From Tigriopus japonicus (lineage: Eukaryota > Arthropoda > Copepoda > Harpacticoida > Harpacticidae): a stretch of DNA of 64,000 bases. The stretch spans positions 3,996,616-4,060,615 of the forward strand of contig CM021316.1 in NCBI GenBank assembly GCA_010645155.1, given 5' to 3'. Positions 22,563-33,420 of the stretch are shown here, piece after piece. The notes under the pieces are model-generated. The model saw only the letters and a program-made list of their open reading frames with translations. It did not search any database and had not been told where the DNA came from. Position 1 is the stretch's first letter; each line of letters begins with the position of its first letter. A program made the translations under genes and the position numbers.

Positions 22563-25499
22563 GGTTGGATTTTGAACGAGGACCGATTGCCCAAGGGGAA
22601 GCTTCTTCCGAGCTCTAGTGGTCCGATCATAATGCGCCTTGCGAATAGCATCATCTTGAAGGCGCTTGGCATCAGCTTGCTCAGACGAGATCTGAAACTC
22701 AGGTAAAAAGGCTTTGCTATGAATCGGTAATTTTGACCTGAGAGGACGACCAAACAATCGTTGGGCAGGAGATAATCCATCCGAACGCGGAGTATTTCGG
22801 AGCTCCAACAATCCAGACAGGAATTCTTCCGATCCCCACTCCCCTCGGCACTTGGCGAGAAGATACTTGCAAACCTTGACGTTGGACTCTGCGTGCCCAT
22901 TGGATTGGGGGTTACGAGGCGACGAAGGTCTCCATTCCACACCCCAACGCTTAAAAAAATCTTGGGTCAAAGACGAGGCAAAAGGAGTGCCATTATCCGA
23001 ACGGAATACATTGGGTACCCCCATCATGGTGAAAAAACCGCGGAGTTCCTGAACGAGAGAAGAGGCACAGGGGGAAGAATTAAATCGAGCCATCAGGGGA
23101 AACCCCGAAAAACGATCGGTATATACTAGGAAATCTTTCCCCCCATACGAGAAAAAATCTGCGGATACCATCTCAAAAGGACGAGAAGGTTGATCCGTAG
23201 ACAACAACGGTTCTGGCCGATTTGAAGGCCGAAAATAGGCACATTCCCGACAATTTTCAATCATGTTAGTAATGTCGGATGTAAATCCTGGCCAAAATAC
23301 AATCTGCCTGGCTCGCCTCTTCGTTCTTTCCACGCCCTGGTGACTGGCATGAAGTAAAGACAATATCTCTTGAATTGCAGATGGAGGAACGACGACACGA
23401 GAGCCACGAAGGACGAGATCTCCATCAACGGATAGTTCATCTGCAATCTTTTTGAAAAGCGAAACATATCCGGATCTGACCTTAAATACGATGTTTTTCT
23501 CCACCGACGACTTCAAAGCCTGGTATTCGTCAGAAGAACGAGCATGGACAGAAAGGTTGTCCAGGACAAGATCAGTTTCTCCAGCTTTGACCACAGCTAT
23601 TTGGAGATTGGAGGCGGCTTGATCATCATTGTCCTCTTCCCCGGGATTCGAAACGGGTGCCCGAGATAAAGCATCAGGAATAAAATGTTCCTTGCCACAT
23701 TTCCATTCCACAGAGAACTTGAATGAAGAAAGACGAGAGCGATAAGTGAGAATACGTGGATTTTCGATCGAATTAAGCATTTGGTCATTGAAGATGTTTT
23801 TTAAAGGTTTGTGATCCGTAATCATTGTAAACTTCTCCAAACCCGACAAATAAATCCGACACTTTTTGATCGCCCAATAGATTGCTAAAGCTTCGAGCTC
23901 AAGAATAGCATATCTGGTCTCCGCTTCTCTTAGAAAACGGGATCCGCACTGAATGAGACGCCATTTGTCATCATGGAGTTGTAGAAGCGCAAACCCGAGA
24001 CCCTTCAACTTGGATGCGTCTGTTTGAAGAACGGTCTGGGCTCCAAGCTTGTACATCCCCAAAATAGGAGGAGAGGTGAGGGCAGACTTTACTTGCTCAA
24101 ACACATTCAAATGCTCAGGCAACCATAAAAATACATTTATAGTTTTCAACAGACCTCGAAGTGGTTCGGCGTTTTTGGCGATCTCGCTTGAAAACTGACC
24201 CAGTTGATTCACGAGTCCAAGAAATGATCTCAAATCTCGACGATCTTCCGGTGGAGGAAATCTCGAGATCGCGGCCACTTTCTCTGGATCGGCCCGAATG
24301 CTATTTTGAGAAATACGAAAGCCCACGAAATCGATTTCCTCAGCTCCTCCAATGACGCTCTTTTTCGCATTGACGGTCATACCAAAATGGACACATCGCT
24401 CAAGGATCTCACAAGTGATTCGAACGAGGTCGTGGTAATCCTCCTTGCCCACAGCCATATCGTCAATTACTTTTTGGACTTCGAGACCGGACATTGCCAC
24501 GTCGCCTCTGTAAGAGAAAGAATCTCCCGTAGAAATGAAGCCCATTGGCGACCGAAGAAAGCGGTATTTCCCAAAAGGAGTTATAAAAGTAGTCAACTCT
24601 TGAGATTCTTTGGCTAAAGGCATTTGCCAATAGCCCTTGATCAAGTCCAATTTGACAAAATACTTATCACAGGGCTTGAAACCACAAATTGCTTCGGCTG
24701 GAGTCTTGGTGGGATGGATGGAGCGGACGACCTCTGTGTTCAAACGTGTCAAGTCAATGCATAGACGGAATGAACCATCTGCCTTCGGTACAACGACCAA
24801 GGGATGACACCACAAGGTGGGGACGTCGCCCACGGGCACGATAATTTGCCGATCCACCATTTCATCCAGATCTTTCTTGACTAATGCCATTTGAGGGATT
24901 GGTATCTGGTAAGCCGTATTGATCGCAAATGGTTTCGCTCCTTCCTTCAAGGTTATCACCATCGGATCCCCAACAATTGGTCCACACATTGGTTTCAATC
25001 GCGATTCATCGAAGGCCAAACTGTAAATAGATTTAAGTTTGTTTTCAACGACGAAAAAATCTTCCCTAGAGGGTGAAGAAGGTAAAGTTGAAATCCATTC
25101 TTCTCGCTCTTTCAACGGCCAAATAGGAATGACTGGATTAGGAGATATTTCGACCTTTTTCTGCTCTATTACAGAGATGGCTGGTTGAGGGAAAGTGGGC
25201 CCCACAATTCCCAAGACTCGACGCGCCTCCAAACTGAGGTATGCATCGTCGATATCATGACTGACAATAATGGTCACGTCACGGGCAATGTGGTCACCAT
25301 CCAATGACAAATCGGACTGGAACGAACCGACAAGATTAAGGGGACGACCATCAACACCAGAAACGGTGGAGCTCGGTAAACATTGCTTAATAGGCGTTAA
25401 TTGACATATGTCTGAATCGCGAAATTGATTCATACCCATTATATTGACGTCGGCTCCAGTATCAGCGCAAAATCGGAGGCTGACTGACTTCGATGATCC
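22449..25499 (-). pseudogene. Gypsy pol: protease, RT, RNase H, integrase
   Basis: Directly after the gag TGA, in the same frame, comes the protease motif CADTGADVNIM near 25465. RT follows with FRLCIDLTRLN, KLDLIKGYWQ and the active site read as VIDDM. RNase H has LQTDASKLKGLGFAL and TDHKPLKNIF. Integrase has the HHCC zinc domain (HASHQGVERT, CRECAYF), then the catalytic triad D in VSADFF, D in RSDNGTPF and E in NGHAESNVK. All key acidic residues are present. The frame breaks at 22556 inside the integrase tail, where a 1.66 kb insertion begins, and resumes at 20887. It should encode the enzymes for reverse transcription and integration of this element family. Confidence 0.93.
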
Positions 25500-26753
25500 T
25501 CAAGGGAAAACATTCACGTCAATCCGGTTGGCACGTTCACGATGGGGAGACGTTGTCCCATGAAGATGAAGACCACCGGCTTTCTTGGAATGATCTTTCT
25601 GGCGACATGCAGGCTGCCAATGACCTGTACGCCCACAACCGTGACATTTTGATTTCTGGGCCGGACACTCATCTCGGGAATGAGTCTTGGCGAGGCCACA
25701 AAATGGACATTTCTCAGAATACCCTGACTTTTTGAAAGGTATCTTACCGCCTTTTCCTCCATTTTTCTTGTATGTAGATTTCGCCACATGAACGGCTTGA
25801 TCGAGAGCACCGACCTCTGGAACTGGGTTTTGAGAATTGAATCCACGGACTCCACGACGATTAGTCTCCAGTTCAAGAACACACTTTCGGGCCTCATCAA
25901 ATGTTGTGGGATTACGTTCCATCAACTTCGTCTTGTCGCTATCAATCCTCATCCCCTGAAATAATAGAGCGATGAGGAGACGATCTTCGGTGATCTTGGC
26001 AGTGTCAGCATAATCTGCTGCTTCACGAAGCGAAGTGCAAAAAGAAGAATAATCTTGGCCTTCTTTCTGTCGCACCGCCAGAAGATCCCGCATGTCGAGG
26101 TGAATGTTCCTCAAGCTTCGTAAGTAGGCCTCAACCAAATCCAATATTTCAACAACAGTTCGACCAGTATCTTGTTTGATTCCTAGTGAATGTTGGATGA
26201 TCCTCAGGAAACCCGACGAGCAGCATTCCCAAAATAGACCCACTTGGATGGATTGTGCCCTTTGATCTAAATAGACAAGGTTCGAGTAATTTACCCACAT
26301 CGGACGCCATCGTACAAACGTCTTATGATCAGTGTCGTCCTGAAGTAAAGGAGGCTTCTTTACATCGACTCTTGGAAGAGAACGACCCGACCCGGATTCA
26401 CGAGCTGGTGGAGAACGCCCACTAGCCTCGGCTCGGAGTAAAGCGGCATCCACGTCTCGTTGGAATCCAATCAACTTTGATTGAGCATTGAAAAATGCTG
26501 CAAGGTGTCCATCTACGGCTGGATCTGCATCGGCCGCATCAGCTGCGAGATGGCAGATCACCTGATCCTCGGCATTCAGGTACTTTTGTAATCGATCTTC
26601 CCAATGATTAACAAATCTTTCCAATAATGTTGGATGCTCACCCACGACATAATCGTTCAACGCGGACTCAGCCTCATTCCTAGCTCGGGTAAGAGCAGCT
26701 TTGAAGCCTCGGCGACTGGCCTTCAAGACTTAAAGCTCATCTCGGTTGGACAT
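25500..26753 (-). pseudogene. Gypsy gag with early stop
   Basis: The ATG at 26753-26751 is followed after seven codons by TAA (26732-26730) and the frame then runs open to TGA at 25502-25500. The long frame has a helical capsid-like region, then two zinc-knuckle-like motifs near its end (CPFCGLAKTHSRDEC and CHGCGRTGHWQPAC), as in retroelement nucleocapsids. Gag forms the particle and binds element RNA. Both stops could come from single C-to-T changes (CAA to TAA, CGA to TGA). The frame downstream of the TGA is the same frame as pol. Confidence 0.88.
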
Positions 26754-26960
26754 GACGGACACAAACCAAGGGAATGACGAATCCACGGATCGAGTGCACC
26801 ACAGGAAATTCGGAAATCCAAGTTTCAACACCACAGAAATGGGATGGATGGGACTCCAGGGAAATGATCCTCGCACACCAAATGTCGAACACCGAAAAGT
26901 GTTGAGACCACAAGTCTCAGATCAGGAAAGCCACAGACGGATGTACTTTAAGAATTCGTA

Positions 26961-26976
26961 CTAACCGACTGCGCCA
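26961..26976 (-). promoter_or_regulatory. Primer-binding site (tRNA-Ser type)
   Basis: TGGCGCAGTCGGTTAG on the - strand begins at the first base after the LTR. The first 13 bases are complementary to a tRNA ending ACCGACTGCG-CCA, the 3' end of a serine tRNA as I recall it in insects. It would prime minus-strand DNA synthesis. Confidence 0.8.
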
Positions 26977-27113
26977 TCGCATGATCGTATCGAGTGGTAA
27001 AGAGAGAACGAGTTCACTGATCAAGTGGTAAGACGGAAGTGTATTTCTGTATGTCAAAAGCTCACAAGTAAACGGCAGAATTGCTTACGCAAGGTAATCA
27101 TGACATCAATACA
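26977..27113 (-). repeat. 5' LTR of the Gypsy element
   Basis: Matches the 3' LTR over all 137 bp. Its inner edge directly joins the primer-binding site; its outer edge joins CCCCT at 27114-27118. Confidence 0.95.
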
Positions 27114-28530
27114 CCCCTGGTAAATCATTTACATAAATAAGAAGCAATAGTGGTCCCAAAATAGAGCCTTGCGGTACGCCACATACTATATTTTCCATAT
27201 TGGATACAAAATCCCCCACGCAGGTGGCTTGTTTCCTGTCAGAAAGATAGCTGGAAAACCATTTTACAGCCATTTGGTCTAAGCCATAACCCTCCAATTT
27301 TTCCAACAATATACGGTGACTAACAGTGTCAAATGCTTTCCGCAAATCTAAGAATAGTGAAATGTGGTATTTACTGTCTTTATTGTAATAGATGTTATTC
27401 AAAAAAATTAGAATGCAATTACTCGTCTCATGCTGCTTACGAAACCGAAATTGATATTTTGTAAGAAAATGACCTTGAAAATAATGATAAAGCTGTGAAT
27501 AAACTACTTCTTCGCAGATTTTAGATAACACTGGTAGAAGAGAAATAGGCCTATAATTGTTGTTGTCGGTTCTGGATCCAGATTTATACAATGCAACAAC
27601 TTTCGCCGTTTTTAGTCCAGTTGGTACTTTTCCTTCTTTGATTGAATTATTGATAATCATTTTCAAAGGCAGGTTTACTACATTTTTAATTTTTTTCAGA
27701 AGCCAATTCGATATATCATCAAAAGAGGAACTTCTCTTATTTTCCAGCTCATCTATCAATTCAGAGATATGCTCTGAAGTTACAAATTTTAAAGTAAATG
27801 TTTGACCATGATTTGTTGTTAGATATTTTACTAAATTTTCATTTTCAGGCATCATTGCGGTCAGATTCATTCCAGTATTAATGAAATGATTATTCAAATG
27901 ATTAGCAATATTCCTCTTTTCCATTATTACTAAGTTGTTGTGATCTCTCATGTATTCTGGCAACTCCTCGGTCTGTTTTTGTCTTCCCAGACACTCGTTG
28001 GTCTTTTTCCAAAGTAGTTTTTGGTTCTCTTTATTTTCAAGGTAAAAGTTTTCATAATATGTTTTTTTCGAGTACCTTAGGAGCCTATTGTATACCTTAT
28101 TGTACGTCTGAAAGATCTGTTTGTTCGCGTCAGTTTTTGATTTGATGTAGTTTCTGTGCAATCTAATTTTTTTCGATCGAGATTTAAGCAGTGCTTTTGA
28201 CATCCAAGTGTTGATAGGATTGTACTTTTTATTAGAAATGTTTTTACTCACCTTACAAGTTAGATCTATGGCGTTATTGAGTTCATTTTTGAACTGTATG
28301 TAGCTTCCTTCAGCAGATTTATTTTGCAGGTCGTCCCAACAAATTTTCTTTAAAAAGTTGCTTAGCTCGGCAATATTGTCCTCAGAGAATACCCTAAATA
28401 TGTTGTTCCTTTTGATTACCTTGCATTTTACCTTTGCAGAGATAAATGGAGTTAAATGATCACTTATACCAATTAGAAATGTACCGTGTGAAAGAACCCT
28501 CACCTTATCGGTATATACGTATAACATCAA
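27114..28530 (-). pseudogene. LINE ORF2: end of endonuclease, linker and RT up to the Gypsy insertion
   Basis: The - strand frame begins near the endonuclease terminal motif (GISDHLTPF), passes a basic linker with the WMSKALL block, and enters RT: SSSFDDISN, NYRPISLLPVLSK, LFLDLRKAFDTVSH and GVPQGSILGPLLLLIYVNDLPG. It stops where the Gypsy element begins; the catalytic FADD box is 6.6 kb away at 20420-20450. The codons that remain are mostly intact, so this was a reasonably young LINE when it was hit. Confidence 0.9.
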
Positions 28531-28666
28531 TTTTAGTGTCGTTCAGGTTCCCAATTCGTGATGCTTCACTTCCATATCGCATCATCTGAAAGTCGAGCAA
28601 GAGATTGTTGACGGAGGGCGATAAATATTGATCATTATCTCTGTCTTGTTGCAAGTAGCAATTAGC

Positions 28667-29080
28667 TCAATATCTTTTGAAGACAACTCCAACATAAAGG
28701 ATTTGTTGAAAGGAACATAAGGAAAATAATAAAAGATTATAAATAATAAATAATAAAAGAAACATAAAGGAATTGATTTTCCTTGTAAGGATCAAGACTC
28801 CCCCACCTTTAGAATTCATTCTTTGCTTCGCAAATGATTTGTAATCTATTAGATTTAGGGTAGTACCCCAAGTTTCTTGAATAAAGATTGTATCAGCCAT
28901 TGTTTCTTCAATTACCTCCCGTAACTTATATCCATTGCTTCTCACGGACCTCACATTTTGAGAAATATAAGTGTCACACCCTCTAAATCTATGTGCATAC
29001 CCTGCATATGTCGTATAGCCCAAGTCAAAAGCCTCATCCATGCGGTTATCTGTTAAATAAGTTGAGTTAAACATTTCCAT
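28667..29080 (-). pseudogene. LINE endonuclease N-terminal fragment
   Basis: A - strand frame contains ISQNVRSVRSNGYKL, an IFIQETWG block and a GGGVLILTRKI block, the first half of an AP-like endonuclease. The C-terminal part of the frame (a hydrophobic stretch) is out of frame. The GDFN region is lost between 28530 and 28760. It belongs with 27114-28530. Confidence 0.75.
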
Positions 29081-29591
29081 GGATGAGTTACTTGCCTAAT
29101 CGTTGCTTCAGTTAAGAAAGAGAGAAAGAAGGAAAAAGAGAAAGAGGTCAGAATAAAAAGAGCTTTGAAGGGTGTCATTTTGATAAAGTAGTGGGGGGAG
29201 AGGGAGGGAGGGGGGGATTGATTTTTTTTTAACAAAGGAACAGAAAGTTGTTGTTTCCTTTCAAAGAGTTGGGAATGGACCAGATTTACAATTAGGATCT
29301 GGATTGTGATTGCAATAGAAAGACGTTATCATTTATTTCACAGACAATTTTATACAACTGCTGCAAGGTGATTCTTCTTGCTTTTGTTTTTTGTTATGTT
29401 GATGTTCACCATGAACAAAGGAGGACTTCGTTTCTTCTTTCTTCTTTAGGGAATGGTAGGAAATTTGGGGAGAGTTTCAGCTAAAATCAGCGAAGGTGCT
29501 TAGCAAGGCGATTTTACAACATTTGTGGAATTCGAGATACTTCCATTTTATGACCAAGTAAAGTGTAAGATCAACTCAGGCAGAAACGCAG
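29081..29591. other. Purine/pyrimidine-rich interval, no gene
   Basis: Contains a G/A-rich run near 29190-29215 and a T run at 29221-29230. Nothing else recognised. Confidence 0.4.
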
Positions 29592-30384
29592 TTAATACCA
29601 AAATTTGTCCGTCACTCTTAACACTCGTCTCAATCTTATTTTTTTTAATCGCAAACCTAGCCATTTTTCCTCTTTAACTCCAACCTGACTTCGCAATTCT
29701 TTGTGTGCAACGTTGATTTTTTCAATTTGCAACATGATCGCTTTGTTAATGTCCTCTTGTTCGGAGAACTTTTCCCTTTCACTATGAAAGCTGACTTGAT
29801 CCTTTTCTATGTCCCTAATTACCTTTTTAAGCTCTGAGTTGTCCGATGATAGTTTTTCTATAATGTTCCGCAATTTCATATCGTTCTCCGATTGATTGGT
29901 AATTTGCCTTTCTGCTGCGGAAAGTCTCTCTATGAGTTGCTTAATCTTGGTTTCACATACAATGTTGGTCTCTTCTTTTCTGATAGATGTCAGTCCAATT
30001 TGTGTACCCTTTTCCAATTTAAATCTCTTCATGGACCTACATGTATAAATTCCAATCACCACAAGTCCCAACATGCAAATTGTTGACAGAATTAAGGTGG
30101 TAGTATTGATGCCCTTGTATGACAAGCCCACTATTCCTATGCTTTCGATATCATTTTTTAGGATGTCCAGATCCGATTGCTCTAGCCATTGATGAGTAAT
30201 GGTTTTATTATTTTTTGCAAAGGCTGTGGGCATAACGGAGTTTCGCAGTTTTGCTATCATAGTTTTATCAGCTTCCCTTATCATCATTGCTAAATCCGTT
30301 ATGTTGTAAGGTGTGTCTAAATAGAAATGTTTCAATCCAACTTGTTCATTTTCAAATATAGAAAATATTTTATTATACGATGAC
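29592..30384 (-). pseudogene. C-terminal fragment of a single-pass membrane protein, possibly retroviral-type Env
   Basis: The - strand frame is open for about 260 codons to a stop at 29592. An N-terminal part with Asn-X-Ser/Thr sites (NIT, NKT, NTT) is followed by one strong transmembrane segment (about residues 79-97 from the first Met, LILSTICMLGLVVIGIYTC). A Lys/Arg-rich stop-transfer stretch and a long charged heptad-rich tail (about residues 110-225) follow. It lies directly downstream of a BEL/Pao pol remnant on the same strand, where an env gene sits in some BEL/Pao and Gypsy elements. The start has been cut by a LINE fragment. I see no fusion peptide or furin site in what remains. 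It could equally be a host membrane protein exon. Confidence 0.4.
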
Positions 30385-30500
30385 TAGTGGGCAAAAGAGT
30401 GAACAATGAAGGAGCGCGATTAAGAAGAGAGGAGGACTTCCTTGTTCGAACTATCCTGGATTCCTTGGGATTTGGAGGTGCTCTCAGTGTGGAAAGCACA
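30385..30500 (-). pseudogene. LINE ORF2 C-terminal scrap
   Basis: A - strand frame with LRAPPNPKESRIVRT and NRAPSLFTLLP matches the C-terminal region of the LINE at 1-678. It separates the Pao pol end from the Env-like fragment. Confidence 0.75.
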
Positions 30501-31308
30501 TTATTTATCAGAAATTGGTCGGACAACCATATCTTCTTCGAGAGGGGCGATCTTGTTGAGATGACGTCGAATGATTGAGCCAAATGGTATTCTTAAATCC
30601 ACAACACGAATCAGGTCGTCCTTTCCCAAATAAACCTTTTCGACTCTTGCTAATTTCCAATCGTTCTTCCCGATATTGTCGTCGCGAAGAACTACATCTC
30701 CTTCCTTCAGGGGCTTCTCATGTTTCCTCGTCCATTTCTTTGTTGGAATCAAAGACAATAGGTAATCTGTCCGCCATCTTCTCCAAAATGAGTTTATCAA
30801 AGTCTTCCTTTGTCTCCACTTTTCAGCAAACCGGACATCCCCAGTTCCAACCTCGAGTCTTCCAGGACCGGGAAAATGAAGATCTTTCCCGATGCAGAGT
30901 TGAGCTGGCGTAATGGGCAACAGCAACTCGCCCTCTTTGATTGGTGCCAAAGGACGATTATTTACCAAGGCCTCGCATTCCACAAGAACTCTTTTGAGTT
31001 GACGAAATGTTTGAGTGGTGGAATGAAGTGCTATACGGAGAGCCCTTTTTGTTAAGGCCACCATCCGCTCCGTCACGCCATTTGTCCAGGCAGCATTAGA
31101 TGTTGAAAATCGGAACTCCACCTTATACTTTGACAATGCATCTTGTGTTAGGTCCCAATTCATTTTTCTAACGATGCTCCTGAGCTCCCTATCGGCCGAC
31201 TTGAAAGTTTTGGGATTGTCGCTGTAACATACCCGAGGAATTCCACGACGGGACATGAAGCGTCGAAAGGCTAGAAGAAAAGTCTCCGTTGCTAGGTCGC
31301 ACACCAAT
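30501..31308 (-). pseudogene. BEL/Pao integrase core and C-terminal domain
   Basis: Read on the - strand: LVCDLATETFLLAFRRF, the second catalytic Asp region (YSDNPKTF), the catalytic Glu region (NGVTERMVALTKRAL), an EALVNNRPL block, and the BEL/Pao C-terminal domain (EGDVVLRDDN, VVDLRIP). The first catalytic Asp lies to the right, beyond an inserted element. The frame here is open for about 268 codons. It is the 3' end of a Pao pol gene whose 5' part continues at 31961-33420. Confidence 0.85.
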
Positions 31309-31960
31309 TAGACATACACAAGGTTGCTCCAAGTGAGCGTTTTAAATCATTCCGCGGGCGGCAAAACAAGGCCGTTGGCTGTGCTGAGTTGCTCAGCCCA
31401 TTTTGGCGAATCCAAGTTTTTCCCATTTTGACGAGCATTTGATGATTCTAGGTCCTTGGAAACGATCGGTATTTCACTTAAGGATACCTTGGCTGGAATT
31501 GGGTCAATAATATGCAAAAAATAATATTAGGGTGATTGATTTAAAAGCAAGTAAGCAGGCCTTATGCTATTGCAAAAATAGGACTTAACATTGATCCAAA
31601 CACTAATATAAAGATGCTGATTTATTCAGTGGGTTCCAAAGAATTATTTCAATATTTCAAAATACTTAACATATAGAGAAATGCAATATTTTTTAACGCT
31701 TCTTTCTGTTAAGATCTAATCTTTTCTGTATCATTTTCAAGCAAACAAATTGGGCATATTTTCAGCCAAGTAAAAGCAGAGGGATCAAAACGTAAAATTT
31801 AGATCGTTTCCAGGGACCTAGAATCATCAAATGCACGTTAAAATGGGAAAAACTTGGATTCGCCTAAATGGGCTGAGCAGCTCAGCACAGCCAACGGCCC
31901 TGTTTTGCCGCCCGCGGAATGATTTAAAACGCTCACTTGAAGCAACCTTATACATGTCCT
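31309..31960. mobile_element. Long-TIR element C inside BEL/Pao integrase (about 650 bp)
   Basis: The first and last 140-145 bp are inverted copies of each other (31319-31465 against 31805-31949), with about 95% identity by eye. They contain the shared core GTGAGCGTTTTAAATCATT followed by CGCGGGCGG. Removing the element joins the two halves of the Pao integrase in frame. The exact end is ambiguous by a few bases; the flanks fit a 2-bp duplication such as AA. The middle has no coding potential. A related end lies at 43415-43520, and element D at 42019-42674 shares the core. Confidence 0.8.
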
Positions 31961-32732
31961 TTTGTAAAAGAATTGTGCGAGATGTAAAGCATGTCAAAAT
32001 GCATCCATAAACCTTGGGGTTATCCTTTTCGTGCGGGCACTCATTCAGTGAACATTTATGTCTCACGAACATAGGACCAAAAAAATCTAGCCCAATACCC
32101 TCAAAGCAGACTTGGGACGAGCTTGAGTATTCTGGAGGTAATGGACCCATTCTTTGGATAAAAGGAATCGGCTTTCGGCATTTGGGGGCCAAATATAGGT
32201 GTACGATCCTCTTCACTTCACGTCTTTTTCCTATAATATGGAACCGTTTTTTCAAAGAGGCTAAAAGTTGTTTCGTTCCAACGTGAAGTTGAATCTGGTG
32301 CATATGAAAAATAAACATCTCCACTATTTTGTTGTGCTTTGGCAAAATTATTGGGAACTTCTCACGAAATAACATGTCCGTGCTGAGTTTAAGACGAGAC
32401 TCGCTCCGAATTAATCCCTCCAAAACAACAGGCTGAAGAGTTATCAATGGCGAATCCTTCCTCACGCTTCCGGACGTCTCCAAATCTTCGAGTTCCGTGG
32501 AAAAAGCCTGACTCTGAGCCATGTTGAACCAGACTGTTTCAACGGCAATCAACTCACTGATGGTGAGCATGTTTGTAGAAAAGATGGCTGGAGTCTCCTG
32601 TTTAGGTTTTAAGGCTTTTGATGCCAATCGTGCTTTAAGGACTTTAATGAATCGATAGATCCACGCAGTGACACGAAAAAGGCTCGTCCAAGAATTTTTT
32701 TCTCTCAAGTAGTACAAGAAGAGGGCTCTCAC
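31961..32732 (-). pseudogene. BEL/Pao pol linker, integrase zinc domain and first catalytic Asp
   Basis: The - strand carries LPKHNKIVEMFIFHMHQIQLHVG (zinc His pair), CRKPIPFIQ-type spacing, then GIGLDFFGPMFV with the first catalytic Asp, and VYGCILTCFTSRTILLQ, where element C interrupts. Upstream codons are a degraded linker. The fold and order match BEL/Pao integrase. Confidence 0.8.
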
Positions 32733-33420
32733 ATCCAGACATGGCCATTACTACAGGTTGAATCACTTTTTTCTCTTCTTGCTTATCTTCATCATTTCCT
32801 TGGATCGACCAAAAGTGCGTTTTTTGCGAAACATTTGCGATCTTCCTTGAGGAACGAGGGCCCTTCCCACCACAGCGTGTTGGAAAGAAGCTCCTGGGCG
32901 TCCACTCCTCTTGACGAAAGATCGGAGGGATTTTGATCTCCCGGACAAATTCTCCATTGAGGTCCCGGTGCTTGGTCAACGATAGCTTGAATTATACACC
33001 AACCCATTGTCTCCATTTCTGAGGGCCTTGTTGAATGCACAAAAAATTGATTAGGGAGTGCGTGAAATAGAAACATTTTGTTGTCGGAATCCCCATTGCT
33101 TGAGCCACAAATGAACCAGCACGAGCCGCACAAACCGCTCCCAGTAATTCAAGTCTGGCAATTGATAATTTATAATGGAGGGGTGCGGATCATGTTTTAC
33201 TAAAAACTAGGGAAGATCGGACTGTGCCGTCTTCTTGGTTTGTAACGAAATATACGGCTGCTCCGTAAGCTTGCTTGGAAGCATCTCCAAACGCAGCTAT
33301 GAATGCATCGGAGGAACTTGCCCCCTTAATCCATCTTGGAATTTTGAAGTTTTCCAAAAGTGGTACTTGGCTGGTCCATTTAATCCAATAAATCAGCAAT
33401 AAATGAATGCAGTACAACAA
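32733..33420 (-). pseudogene. BEL/Pao RNase H region with several frameshifts
   Basis: Three - strand frames stitched by frameshifts cover the Pao RNase H domain: AAFGDASKQAYGAAVYF with the first catalytic Asp, a SIARLELLGAV block with the Glu, an FTHSL block where TDS would be expected, and CPGDQNPSDLSSRGV with WWEGPSFL. At least two frameshifts and one stop make it a pseudogene. The right edge at about 33420 meets the repeat that carries MITE A3. Confidence 0.8.

Larger units (their letters stand above)
20484..27113 (-). mobile_element. Complete Gypsy-type LTR retrotransposon, recently inserted, disabled
   Basis: Identical-looking 137-bp LTRs at 20484-20620 and 26977-27113 are flanked by the 5-bp duplication CCCCT. 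The primer-binding site directly abuts the 5' LTR at 26961-26976; on the - strand it reads TGGCGCAGTCGGTTAG and fits the 3' end of arthropod tRNA-Ser. A polypurine tract (AAAAAGGGGAGT) precedes the 3' LTR at about 20621-20635. Gag, protease, RT, RNase H and integrase lie in one - strand frame, interrupted by two stop codons and a 1.66 kb insertion. Identical LTRs mean a young insertion. Confidence 0.95.

Noticed and set aside
26730..26732. Gag starting at a downstream codon, avoiding the early TAA
   Set aside because: The next in-frame start would be a TTG or a late ATG; the ATG at 26753 in the same frame followed by one stop is better explained as a nonsense mutation.
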